DNA from: Beverwykella pulmonaria
Taxonomy: Eukaryota > Ascomycota > Dothideomycetes > Pleosporales > Melanommataceae
Length of the DNA: 64,000 nt
NCBI GenBank assembly: GCA_001599595.1
Contig: BCHH01000010.1
Location: 1,237,392-1,301,391 of the forward strand
Direction: 5' to 3'
Numbering within the stretch: position 1 is the stretch's first letter; the number at the start of each line of letters is the position of its first letter. The translations under genes and the position numbers were made by a program. The notes beneath the pieces were generated by a model. That model saw only the letters and a program-made list of their open reading frames with translations. It had not been told where the DNA came from and searched no databases. Shown one piece after another: positions 54,566-64,000 of the stretch.

Positions 54566-55013
54566 GCTAACGATTATCATGCACTTGGCGATGAGGTGGA
54601 AGCTTGTTTGTTAGGTCGGTGGCTGTTAAATGGCGCCACATTTGGACGCTAGCGTGTGGGGCCTTACTAATAGTGAAGTAAGGAGAAAGTTCAAACTTTT
54701 GATTGGCTGCTTTTTATCTTGAAGAGGCTAAAATGTAGAAGCAGTTCCTACGGTAAGTAGGTGGGCAGGTATTTTATATCGCCACTCTTACGCTTTCCAG
54801 GTTAGCGTCGGCGCTGCTTCATCGTTTTTGGAGTTGGCCGGAATTCCGAACCCGTTTCTAGGCAAACCAAACACAGAAAAATTGACTATCTTCTCAATCT
54901 TGCTCCATACACTGATGATCTACCACCTCTAGCTGAGTACTCGTACTCTTTTCTGGAATCGATTGGATGACTTGGCAAATTGCAACACAAGCGACCACCA
55001 ACCTAATAAAATC
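54566..55013. other. Divergent promoter region, P450 / rhodopsin-type membrane protein
   Basis: No gene. It contains the leaders of both flanking genes. Confidence 0.5.
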
Positions 55014-55807
55014 ATGGGGTACTCGTTCAGCGACATCAGCAGCGATCCATCAACGGGCCCAATCGTCATTATTTCTATAATCACAGTCCCGATATGCCTT
55101 GCGGCAACCGTACTACGCCTAGTCGCTACCAAGCGATCGAGCCGGAAATTTGGATGGGATGACCTCTCTGCCGTGTTAGCTTTCATCGGCTTCCTTGTTT
55201 ATGCATGCACCCCATTTGTTGGTGAGTCGCGCAACCAGAGGCTTTCCCTAACTCAAGCCTTGGATTACTGACTTATTCTACCACCTCCAGGCGTGGGTAT
55301 CGCAGGCGACTTGGACGATGATGCTCTGGCCACTCTTTCAGCCAAGGTATGTTTCGTGCTTGCAGACATCAGAAAAGGTAACCAACTTAAGACTAGCTAG
55401 CATATATCGCATCTCCTTTCTTCTAAATCAACCAGTTATTCGCGAGGGGTAGCCTCTTCATCCTCTATTACCGTATCTTCTGGGTTGACCAAGCCTTCGT
55501 CAGGTGGATCTATATACTTGTGGCTGTCCATGTGTGCTGGTTCATCATATTCTTCTTCCTACTGATATTCCTATGCAGTCCCATCTCGAAGTGGTGGGAC
55601 ATAACTGGAACCCAACCGGGTCATTGTGTTGATGGAAACGCATTCCTGATCCCTGAAGAGACTATTAACTCGTCCTTGGATATCGCCATGATTATCCTTT
55701 CAGTCACCGCCATCCAAAAGCTTATGACCAGGACGCACATGAACGATACGAACACCTCGCCTCGAGCTTGTCAATTACCCGTTGGCAATAGTCTGATTGC
55801 TCAATGA
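55014..55807 (+). CDS. Rhodopsin-domain (PTH11-like) integral membrane protein, C-terminally truncated
   Basis: Membrane protein of the fungal rhodopsin-domain family often found in secondary-metabolite clusters. Exons are 55014-55221, 55291-55346 and 55436-55807, giving 211 aa. TM1 is GPIVIISIITVPICLAATVLR; the family motif KFGWDDLSAVLAFIGF begins TM2. A third exon carries LFARGSLFILYYRIF and a long helix WFIIFFFLLIFLCSPISKWW, then HCVDGNAFLIPEETINSSLDIAMIILSVTAIQKL. Family members run to 350-400 aa with about seven helices. Here the text stops being family-like after IQKLM, and the last 25 codons are antisense to the polyketide synthase remnant. The gene is therefore cut by a rearrangement and probably non-functional. 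Confidence 0.65.
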
Positions 55808-58085
55808 GGGCCGCTGCCATACGTGCTTAATGCCCCCCTTGACCAATAAATATCCCGAGGACCTTCAGCTTCTGGCTTCGATCACCAGACTGCTGCTCGG
55901 TGTTGCTGCCTGCCTTCTGACATTTTCCCTCAAGTGTTTGGCAGAGATCCTGGACAGTGCTAGCAGCAACCGCAGTTTCGAATCGAAGTCGCGATCGGCG
56001 TGAGTGGAGTGTCATGGCAAGGTCTCGTGGGTCCACACGGGTTCCATTGACCCGCAGATGTTCGCAGATGGAAGCCAAATTTGAAGACAGAGAAGCTTCT
56101 GAAGCGGCAGAGAAGACGAAAGGGATGAAACAAGGGAGATTGGTGCCCAGTGGCCGCTTGATGTGTGTGTAATTTTCAAGAATAGCATGCGCGTTGGTGC
56201 CGTCAAAGCCGAAGCTGGCAGATAGTATTAGAGATAGACGTACGCCCATATTCGAACACGATCCATGGTAACCACCTATTCATACTTTCCATAAAAGGAG
56301 AGTCGCCACGTACAAGCGACCATGGGACAGCTGACGTGGGAATTCGCAAGTTTCTGTAAAATGGCTCCACCTTGGGGTTGAGCTCGCTGAACAAAACGTT
56401 TAGCGGTACAGTAGAGTTCTGCAAAGCCAAGGAAGTCTTAATCATTCCTGCTAGCCCGGCAGTACTCTCAGAGTGGCCTATAACGGTTTTTATGCTACCG
56501 ACGAAGAGTTGATCTAGGCTGTGCTGTGTTACGCCATCATTAGGAAAGAACGTCGATTTTATTGCCTCGGCCTCAACAGGATCACCAGCAAGAGTTCCGG
56601 TGCCTATATTAGAGGTCAGAAAGTTGCGACAACCAGGATTTTTATCATGTGGTCTTATCTCATACCATGAGTCTCGAAATATTGGGGCCTTTGAGCTGGA
56701 TCAGCTGGATTCAGCCCAACGCGGGCGTAACAATCCCGTATGAGATGTTCTTGAGCTATAGCACTCGGCCTATAGTGGATATGAGCAAAGAGTCATGTAA
56801 TTAGGTTGAAAGGGATTCACATTGTTATGCCTGGTATCCTCCTATCTTGATTCGTAGCAGTCTCTCGGATGAGACACTTGATGTGGTCTCCATCCGCCTC
56901 AGCGGCACGTAAAGTTTTGAGGATCACAGCTGCAACACCTTCTCCTCGGGCATATCCATTAGCGTCTTTATCCCACATCGGCGAGCGGCTTTCAGGAGAC
57001 AGCATTTCAAGCTTGACCATTGCAATATAATCTGCAGGATCGAGGAGAAGATGCGAACCTTCAGCAATACTTCAGCAATAGCGACACGCAATTGACCGGT
57101 GCGAAGTTGCAAAACGGCCTGATGTACAGCAACAAAGCTGGAGCTGCAGGCTGTATCCATTGTCCTGTACGGGTCGCGAGTCGGTCAAAAGGTAGTGTCC
57201 AGGAATTTGTGATCATGCTGTTTCGGAAACAAGCAAGAAGCCGAATCCTACATACATAGAAGGACTGTGCCAGTCGAAGAAGAAGGACAGCTTATTGGGC
57301 ATTATAGCACGACTTGTACCACTAATGTAAGCTGGAGTGTGTAGGAGAGAAGATGAAGATGTGTATTGTATGTCTGTGTGTATATATATGTGTGTGATAT
57401 GTGTGTGAGATGTGAGATATGTACAGCTGATATATATATGACGGAGTGATTAGTCAGTGGCATATCCATGTGACAGAGTGTCCTGCTTACAACTAACGTG
57501 ATAGGTTCCCATGCTGTCTAAGCACGTTCCATAGCAGCCTTATAGCTATTCGCCATCATCTGGAGCTCCAGCGTTAGCATATGATTGGATAAATGTCTTT
57601 CATCCTGCATTTGTGAATGCTCTATGATAAAGACGCCAGGTGCAGTGCTGGCTTGGATGTACATGTGCATGCATAAAGATGGGGGAGCAAATGAACGTAT
57701 AGCTGTAAATACTGCTGTATCGGATCCTCGAAGGCTTTCAATGGGCTGGCCCGCAGTTTCAAGTGCCTCATATACGGTTTCTAGGAGGAGGCGCATTTGC
57801 GGATCTATCGTGTTGGCTTCGACAGCATTAATACCAAAACATGAGCATCAAAGCGACGGTGAGCCCCTTTCCTTGTGAGTTGGTGAGGTGTCCATGGTGT
57901 CTTCCATTTCCATGATACCATCCTTCTGATTTGAAACGATTATCAAGCGGCTCCAATAAGTCGCGAGGCTCGCAGAGGAGGTCCTAAAGCTTAAACGGCG
58001 TAGTTGAATTGCCGGGAAAGCGACAACTTGTACCGATTATGGCAATAGGTTCTCCGACGGCAGGCGTGTCTTTAGTTCCAAACAT
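55740..58085 (-). pseudogene. Degraded type I polyketide synthase (ketosynthase plus start of acyltransferase)
   Basis: Remnant of a highly reducing-type PKS, N-terminus at 58085. In order: [63 protein letters not shown] (active-site Cys, about 57160), MWDKDANGYARGEGVAAVILKT, GTGTLAGDPVEAEAI (about 56600), TVIGHSESTAGLAGM, SFGFDGTNAHAILE, then the KS-AT linker and acyltransferase entry LGIFIGQGGH. The pieces lie in different frames. A TAG (57984-57986) and a TAA (55827-55829) replace conserved Trp codons. A TG-rich microsatellite (about 57335-57440) sits between the N-terminal and active-site parts. All downstream domains (AT body, DH, ER, KR, ACP) are gone. Inactive. Confidence 0.9.
57335..57440. 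repeat. TG/TA-rich microsatellite
   Basis: A run of TGTG, TATATA and GTGTGA units inside the polyketide synthase pseudogene, where the ketosynthase would otherwise be continuous. It is likely an insertion or replication-slippage product in decaying DNA. Confidence 0.6.
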
Positions 58086-58734
58086 GATGTCACATAATCA
58101 ACGGTTAGTTTGTTTATGACCGTGGTGAAAGCGATAACAAATAACACAACACGGGGTTGTTCCTCGATGTTATGCAGGGTCATCGTGCGTCTCTTGGCAA
58201 ACGCTCCACGAGGAGGTAAGGATTCTTGCCCTAAAAAGTCTTGGAAAAGCTTATTGGGGTGAAGTAAAGGGTGGAAAATAGAAATCGGAGGGTAGAGGCG
58301 ACTCGCAGCCATACGATGTCCAAAGCAGCAATGCACTAAACAAGATGTAAAATAATTTTTTTCGTAGCAGTCCAATGATATTTCGTTATAGGTATTAAAG
58401 AAAGAAAGATACATACATGTGCCGAAAGATAGACGAATGATCGTGGTCCCGTCCCTTCTTTTTTCTGTTTCGGTGTTGGTGTCAGTTTTATCCCCTGAGA
58501 CCTCCACTGGGCTTTGCTCATATTACGGCGTTTGCAACTGCAACCGTTAAATAAGACTATTACGATATAGGACATTCACAATCAATGTCTTGATTAAAGG
58601 TACTGGTTTGATGGTTCAGTTACGCGTTTTGTGACCAGTGCTTTTAATTAGCTTTCGACTCTGTCCAAACTACCACAGGGGCCGCTTTTACCTGGAAAGC
58701 CCTTGGTGTAAGCTAAAACGGTAGGGGATCTATA

Positions 58735-58850
58735 TGGGAGACATTATTCTGCATCCTTATAAGCATTGCCCTGCATCCTCATAAGCAATATTCTGCAGCC
58801 CGATAAGGGATATTTTGTACGCCCCATAAGCGATACTTTGTACCACCAAA
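58735..58850. repeat. Degenerate tandem repeat, about 22-24 bp unit, five copies
   Basis: Successive units begin with ATAAGC/ATAAGGG and end with TTCTGCATCC, CCTGCATCC, TTCTGCAGCCC or TTTGTACGCCC. They repeat a pattern like CATAAGCRATATTYTGYA. The copies are roughly 70-80 per cent alike. Non-coding, between the polyketide synthase remnant and the MITE. Confidence 0.6.
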
Positions 58851-58964
58851 GCCTCCCAACCCAGACTGCCTCGAGGGGGGCAGAATACCAATTTCCGTTT
58901 AATATCTTAATTACAGGCGCTAATTCGGGGGCTCAGTTACCTTTTTTTTTATCAATACACTAAC

Positions 58965-59141
58965 TACAGCCAAACCTCGTTATATCGATGTGGCGTTTTC
59001 GCCGAATTTTGATTGTTATAACGAAATATCGCTATAGCGAGTCGAATTTGTATGAGAATTGGAGAATCGGTGCCCTCAAAATCCATCATTCTGACGATAT
59101 TATGGCTTTCTTGGCAATCGTTATAACGAGGTTTGGCTGTA
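58965..59141. mobile_element. Short inverted-repeat element (MITE), pogo/Tigger-like ends
   Basis: The left end TACAGCCAAACCTCGTTATA (58965-58984) is exactly matched by the inverted right end ending at 59141. TA at each outer edge is the target duplication; the element proper is 58967-59139. The total is 177 bp with no coding capacity. Internal TATAACG/CGCTATAGCG motifs make further foldback. The CAG-plus-ACCTCG start recalls Tigger/pogo termini. Its ends differ from those of the larger element at 43,018, so it belongs to another family. Confidence 0.85.
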
Positions 59142-59610
59142 ATTGGTAGCCCATTAACTCTATTGCGGCGTAGTCTCACTTCATTAACAGGAATGCATCA
59201 TATATCGAAAGGCTTTACCAATCACCTACATCCAACCTTCTCAAAAATACCGACTCCGGCCCCCAAATGCAATGAAATATCTGACTCGTATCATACATCC
59301 TTCTAGGGCTAACCACTGCCCTTCTATGTAGGACAGTCTGCGCCCTCTTGAAAAGCGAACAACAAACAGAAATTTAGCGCTTTCATCTTGTCGGGAGACA
59401 AGTTCCCGGCATTGCCCCCAGCTAGTATTTGGTTTCCAAAGTTAGCAGCCACCCTATCTCCTTAGGGAAAGTCTGGTACAGATGAAGACGGGCAATCACA
59501 ACTCATGGTGAACGGAGCCAGTGATCGCAAATATCTTAAAATCCGGCGTATAGACCTGTCCCGGGCGTTCAACATTGATTCAGAATCTTCCGACTTAGGA
59601 ACTGGCAAAG
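59142..59610. other. Intergenic, promoter of the C6 regulator
   Basis: Nothing supported beyond a promoter role. Confidence 0.45.
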
Positions 59611-61203
59611 ATGGCCACTGTCCAGCACAATATACCAGGTATATCTTCACGACGATCTGCTTGTGACAAGTGTAGATTCTCAAAGGCTAGGTGCTTGCGT
59701 AAACATCGCGATCAGGCGCGTTGTGACCGTTGCTCCCGCACCCACTCCGAATGCGTCACAAGCCCTGTCTTCAAACTACGAAACTGGCAACCTCCAGTTG
59801 CAGACAACAACTACGTCTTCGATGTACTTCAGCGTGGGAACGTTGTAAACAAACGCCAGCGGCGCAGCATTCAACAACAACAGGCCCCCACTGCAAGCGA
59901 TCCAAACTTGGATTTGGATCTGGATCTGGATCTGGATCTGGATCTTCTAACCGCGGGCGAAGGACAGAGTCTTGTCAATGGCGCGGATTCATATCAAGGC
60001 TTTGACTGTTTTAAGCCTTCGTCACCACCGAATCCGCCCGAGATCTCGTACGGAGAAGGACTGGAAAGGCAAATAGATACACCAATTGGCTTCATTGAAA
60101 ACGGTTTGGACATGACTCTGTCCGAGGACTTCTTCGCGACAATACCTCCCGCAACGTCGAAGCTACATCCAACACTATCATCGTCCTTATTTACCCCTCC
60201 AGGCCCAGAATCGACTCGCGGGGCTGCCGCACAAGTCAGTCCAGATTGTTCACCTCAGACTTTGGACGACAATGCCCTCGAAAACAATGACAAAGCGCCT
60301 GCGCATACTGAGCAGACGCTTATGCAAAAGCTATCGAAGCTCGATTACGAAATCATTACCATTCTCGGACGATTTGATCAAGAATCTCCAAAAAAGATAT
60401 TAAGGACACTCATTGAAGCAGAGGGAAACTCGGCTTTTCAGTCGATTGTGAACGGTACACTCAGCAGAACAACAGAGTTCGTAAACGTTTTAAAACTTCT
60501 CGCCGATTCTTGTTTATCCACATGCAGTCCCTCACCAGCACTTAGAAGGCAGGGCCTGAAACATAGCTCTCAAGATGCGCGGCGGAGTAGCTTCTCGAGC
60601 ATTGATTCCGAATACGATAGCAGCGAGGACCTAGAAACCGATTACCTAGACTCACCAAATGAATCACAAACTTCGGCTTCTAACCCCATGGCGCTCCAGG
60701 AGCTTGATACATCGTCTTTACTCCCAATTCTTCTGGTCTATATTCGCTTGCTTAGGCTCTATTTGATCATCTTCACACACATTTACGAGTACCTCAAAGA
60801 GCTCTCTGAAAGCGGAAACCCACATCTACACCCGGCCACGGGCCTCAGCATCAGCATCAGCAATTTTCCTATACGTATGTTCGCTATGCCCTGATGATGA
60901 TTTCAGACACTAAATTTCGCTACAGAATCGGGCAACCTACAGACTCTCATTTTCATTGAGATAGTCACAAACCTCTTTGAAAGAATAGATGCCCTCCTTG
61001 GCCTGCCCGAAGAGTTTAGAATAACCAAACGTCGAGGAGAACAGCGAGGTTTGCTTAATGTGCCGGACTTCTTAGACCTTACCAGATCCATTCTCAACAA
61101 AGAGGATGATAGGAAGCCCGAAAATGGGAAAGGAGGCATTAAGGCTCTGCGTAAGTATATCGCGATGGTAAAACGATTGCTACGGGAACGCTTCGCCCCT
61201 TAG
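59611..61203 (+). CDS. Zn(II)2Cys6 transcription factor, AflR-like architecture
   Basis: Nuclear regulator of 513 aa, possibly the pathway regulator of the adjacent decayed cluster. Exon 1 is 59611-60874 and exon 2 is 60926-61203; the 51-bp intron has a CTAAAT branch. The zinc cluster lies at the N-terminus with cysteines 18, 21, 28, 38, 41 and 48 (C-X2-C-X6-C-X9-C-X2-C-X6-C). A repetitive (Leu-Asp)n stretch at about 99-111 is encoded by a GGATCT hexamer repeat. The C-terminal third (LLPILLVYIRLLRLYLIIFTHIYEYL, then IFIEIVTNLFERIDALLGLP and KGGIKALRKYIAMVKRLLRE) follows the AflR-type regulatory layout. The gene is intact. Target genes are inferred only from position. Confidence 0.88.
59908..59946 (+). 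repeat. In-frame hexanucleotide repeat (GGATCT)n
   Basis: Six consecutive units of TTGGAT/CTGGAT inside the C6 regulator encode an alternating Leu-Asp run. The unit length is a multiple of three, so copy-number change would alter protein length without shifting frame. Confidence 0.85.
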
Positions 61204-61995
61204 CATCCAGAACAGACGATATGCAATTGAGGATCATTACTAGCCTCGTATTTGGACCTCAAGTGACATCCTTGAAACCTTACAATAGTCTTTCGGTTCC
61301 GAGTAGCTCGCTGTAGGTTGTACTGTTATCCCTTGCACATCCGTATTAATTTCCTGCCTATTAGAGACGTAAGGCAATAATGGCGACGAGTCACCAAGTA
61401 AGGGATCTAAAGGTAGGGATGCTGACAGGGAATTGTGAGCTGGATTCAATTCAAAATAAAAGGTTGAAAACTACATCCCCCAGAGAAAAGGTCCTGCTTT
61501 ATAGGCGCGACGGAGCCCGCCTCTGCAAATCAGGGAGAGGCTTGACAATGACATATTCCTACACATTTAGAGGCGTCGAAGATCGTTTATGGGGGAAAGT
61601 GATGCTAAGACTTAAGAGAAGAAGCTCAAAGTAAAACGAACGCGTTATAATCAACCATATAGTGATGAAATGCAATGTAACACTTGCACCCTGGCTATAG
61701 AGAATTGAGTTAATCACCACCAAGAGTGATATGCTGAAGAAAGCGGCCCATGGTAAGACAGAATTACCGATACAAGTCAGTGTAAACAAGAATCACCATC
61801 GTCCAACCTCCAATCTCAATAACCAAGTCGCTCAAGCCGGCTATGCAAATTCCTGGTATCAACCCTAAAAGCAGATCCTAACACCTAAGCTCCGATCCTG
61901 GTATACCAAAAACCATCTAGAGGACTAAACCAATCACCAACACCTTCCCGAATTCATAAACCATGCTCATACTTATTACATCATCATTAACATTT
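61204..61995. other. Intergenic between the C6 regulator and mis12
   Basis: AT-rich with no recognised gene or repeat. Confidence 0.5.
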
Positions 61996-63192
61996 TCACG
62001 ACGTGTCCATCACATCGCCGTTGTCAATCTTCCCCCGATGTAAGCCCTGTACGATCCCTTCCAACCCTCTCACCTCCTCGCTCCTCACTCTTTGCCCTTC
62101 CACAGCTCCATCCACGCCATCACTTGTATTGATCCCCCTCCGTTCCAGTATCCTCTTACTCTGGCTCTCGATATATATCTTCCGCTCTCTTGCTAGCTCG
62201 TCCTTCTCGCCTTCATTGCGCATCGGGAGCGCTTTGGTCGCTAAATGCGGTTTCAGTGACGCGAGCAGCTGGCGCAGATGCGGAAGTTCTGAGGTGGTAA
62301 ATTTGGCGTGTGTTGTCAAGGGCATCTGTGTTGCCTTGTCTAGTGCCTTAGGCCCTCCGTTGGAAGGTCGTGGTAGGGCCTGGACACCCAGGTCTTGTGC
62401 CGCGGGTGTATGTGTTAGGAAGGCGAAAGCATCCCCGTTTGCCCCACTCCCGTCCCTCACTTTCGTCGGTGATGTTGAATCCCTAACTTCGCGCTTCCAT
62501 GGGCCGGACGGCTGGAGCAGCGCGCGCAGTTTTTGGATCTGGGCATCGTTGCGTGTCTTCTCGGCCAGGAGGGCAGCGTGCAGCTTCTGCGTTTCTTGGA
62601 GTTTGCGGCGGAGAGCGTGGAGGGTTTCGCGGGTTATGTTGGAGTCTGGCGACGGCATGGTAAGATTCTATCTTCAACTCAGCACATGATTTCCCTCTCA
62701 AAACCCATTATCCTCCCTAGAGTTTTCGAAACGCACCTCATAATGGCCCAACCTAATCCACTCTGCCACATCTTCATCCCTCCTCAAACACAGTATATTC
62801 CTCAGGGTATAAATCTCCAGCTTGTCAAAGTTCTTGTCTATCGCAGCCTCCATCAACGTTTCCAGCTTCAATATCCCCTCTTCGATCTCCAGCTTCGCTT
62901 CTGGGAACATCGGGATCCCATCCTCATCTTTCTCTAGGGCGCGGTTTTCTGCGGCGGCGCGTGCGGCGAAGCCAAGGTGTGCGGGGTCTGCGGACGACAG
63001 ACCTCGTTCGAAGCTGTCATTGCAGCTGTAGAGGGTTTCGTTGGTTGCGTTTATAATTTCGTCGATGAGAGACTGGGTGGGGTGTTAGCTGTGCTGCGGG
63101 TACGCGGGGTGGGGAGATGTGTGACGTACAATGGGAGGCCAGGTGAAGTGTTCTGTGAGGAGCATGTTCTCCTGCTGCTTTGAGGTCGCCAT
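61996..63192 (-). CDS. mis12: Kinetochore protein Mis12/Mtw1 (MIND complex)
   Basis: Core kinetochore subunit joining centromeric chromatin to the Ndc80 microtubule-binding complex, 356 aa. Exons are 63192-63130, 63072-62737 and 62667-61996; introns are 57 bp (CTAAC branch) and 69 bp. The N-terminus has the family signature LLTEHFTWPPI-SLIDEIINATN with the first intron between the two halves. LGFAARAAAENRALEKDEDG and EIEEGILKLETLMEAAIDKNFDKLEIYTLRN form the first helices. After the second junction, NITRETLHALRRKLQETQKLHAALLAEK begins a coiled coil. The C-terminus is basic and Glu-rich (ERKIYIESQSKRILERRG). The second acceptor at 62668 is the only one that keeps frame. Confidence 0.9.
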
Positions 63193-63872
63193 CTTGTTCT
63201 TTCGGCTGGTCGCGTTGCGCACAGTGGTCGATGGCGTCGTGTTGCGACGCGACTGTTTACTGCCTGGTTGCTGGTCTCGCTAAGCTTGCTACTTCTGGCC
63301 AACAACCAATCTGATTCGATCACGATTGTTTGTAGGACTGAAAAGTTGGCTGACGTACATCCCCTCCCATGAATGAATAAGTAGCGTGTGCCAACTGCAC
63401 AGATACCATTTGTATGGAAAACTGAATATTTGTAGGGAAGAAGCACAGACAGCGCTACTCATTCCTTCATGGCAGGGGTATATCGTAGGAGGCAGGTCAG
63501 CCGTGGGCAAGCTCAAGTGCACTTTGAGGAGATTTTTTCACGTGCTGTAATGTGGCTATTCACCGCGCTGGCTCAATGCGGAAGGTCCCAAACGCATTTT
63601 CACACCGTGTGCTCCGATAGGACAACATGCAATGTAACTGCATCTGCTATTTTGGCAAATAGGAAAGTCGTTGGTAGAAGAAATACGCAAATATGACTTG
63701 TTTCGTCAAGAGAGAGTGGTGGCAAGTATCAGAAGGCGGAGATGTTCCCCTTCATTATGAGCTACCCAGTATGCAAGCAGTGTGCTAGTCCTTAATCCAG
63801 TCCACCACTGTCCCTCTCTTCCACAGAAGAGCTGTCTTAGAATATACAACGCCAGTTCCGAATGCATAACAT
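63193..63872. other. Intergenic, upstream of mis12
   Basis: Promoter of mis12 and 3' side of the partial gene at the right edge. Nothing else is seen. Confidence 0.45.
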
Positions 63873-64000
63873 TTACAGTGCCTCGCATCTACCTTCACTC
63901 ACACGTCGGGCACAAATCTGACAATCCAAAGCCTGCAGTATGAAGGACTGTATCTCATGCAGCTGATGCTCATCGAACAATATCTCTCCTTCTTCCTTAG
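63873..64000 (-). CDS. Partial C-terminal exon of an unidentified gene at the window edge
   Basis: On the minus strand an open frame enters from the right edge and ends in TAA at 63873-63875. It encodes about 41 residues: KEEGEILFDEHQLHEIQSF, then ILQALDCQICARR and SEGRCEAL. The amphipathic, charged text looks like genuine coding sequence, but I do not recognise the family and only the end is in the window. Confidence 0.4.
   Translation of the reverse strand, partial: KEEGEILFDEHQLHEIQSFILQALDCQICARRVSEGRCEAL

Noticed and set aside
58037..58507. 156-codon minus-strand ORF just before the polyketide synthase start
   Set aside because: Its end overlaps the PKS start in another frame and the text is low in recognisable structure; the PKS N-terminal motif follows from the Met at 58085 in a different frame.
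1..64000. CRISPR arrays, rRNA genes, telomere repeats, bacterial-type operons
   Set aside because: No regularly spaced repeats, no rRNA-like blocks and no TTAGGG arrays were seen; gene structure is eukaryotic throughout.

Overview
This 64 kb window is nuclear DNA of a filamentous ascomycete (Pezizomycotina; a Leotiomycetes-like fungus is my guess, not proven). The evidence is many short introns (46-76 bp in most cases, GTRNGY...CTRAY...YAG), canonical fungal families (calcineurin B, Rdh54, Mis12/Mtw1, prefoldin 4, complex I NDUFB4-like subunit, Mir1 phosphate carrier), fungal C6 zinc-cluster regulators, a Fot1/pogo-type transposon and a degraded type I polyketide synthase. Gene models were spliced by hand: introns were accepted only where donor, acceptor and reading frame all agreed and the joined protein read like its family.

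Layout. 1-3 kb: an RTA1-type 7-TM lipid exporter and a UPC2-like C6 regulator, both +, with shared promoter words. 5.2-6.7 kb: a divergent pair, a DUF1770 protein (-) and calcineurin B (+). 8.6-30.4 kb is a conserved, mostly housekeeping block: Rdh54 (+), NDUFB4-like (-), a Gtt1-type GST (+), a double-BTB protein (+), an OSGIN-like flavoprotein (-), a VHS-GAT Lsb5-like protein (-), an OGFr-domain protein (-), an intracellular GH13 alpha-amylase (+) and Mir1 (+). 30.8-32.1 kb holds coding-like but broken sequence. 33-42.5 kb carries three membrane transporters: an FMP42-like MFS protein (+), an APC-type amino acid/choline/GABA permease (-) and a DHA1-type MFS drug/polyamine transporter (-).

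From 43 kb the window becomes accessory. A pogo/Fot1-like DNA transposon with readable terminal inverted repeats and TA duplications (43.0-44.8 kb) is followed by one housekeeping gene, prefoldin 4. Next comes a broken protein kinase-TPR fusion gene (46.1-48.9 kb). 49.1-61.2 kb looks like a decayed secondary-metabolite locus: an intact O-methyltransferase, a truncated P450, an intact P450, a truncated rhodopsin-type membrane protein, a wrecked polyketide synthase (ketosynthase plus the start of the acyltransferase) and an intact C6 regulator. A small inverted-repeat element (MITE) with a TA duplication lies at 58,965-59,141. The window ends with the kinetochore gene mis12 and a partial exon at the right edge.

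How they work together: the left and middle genes are independent housekeeping functions. At the left end a sterol-responsive regulator probably sits beside a lipid exporter it may control. The right-hand methyltransferase, P450 and C6 factor are probably surviving accessory genes of a lost polyketide pathway. Stop codons at conserved tryptophan positions in the synthase are the kind of G-to-A change that repeat-induced point mutation produces.
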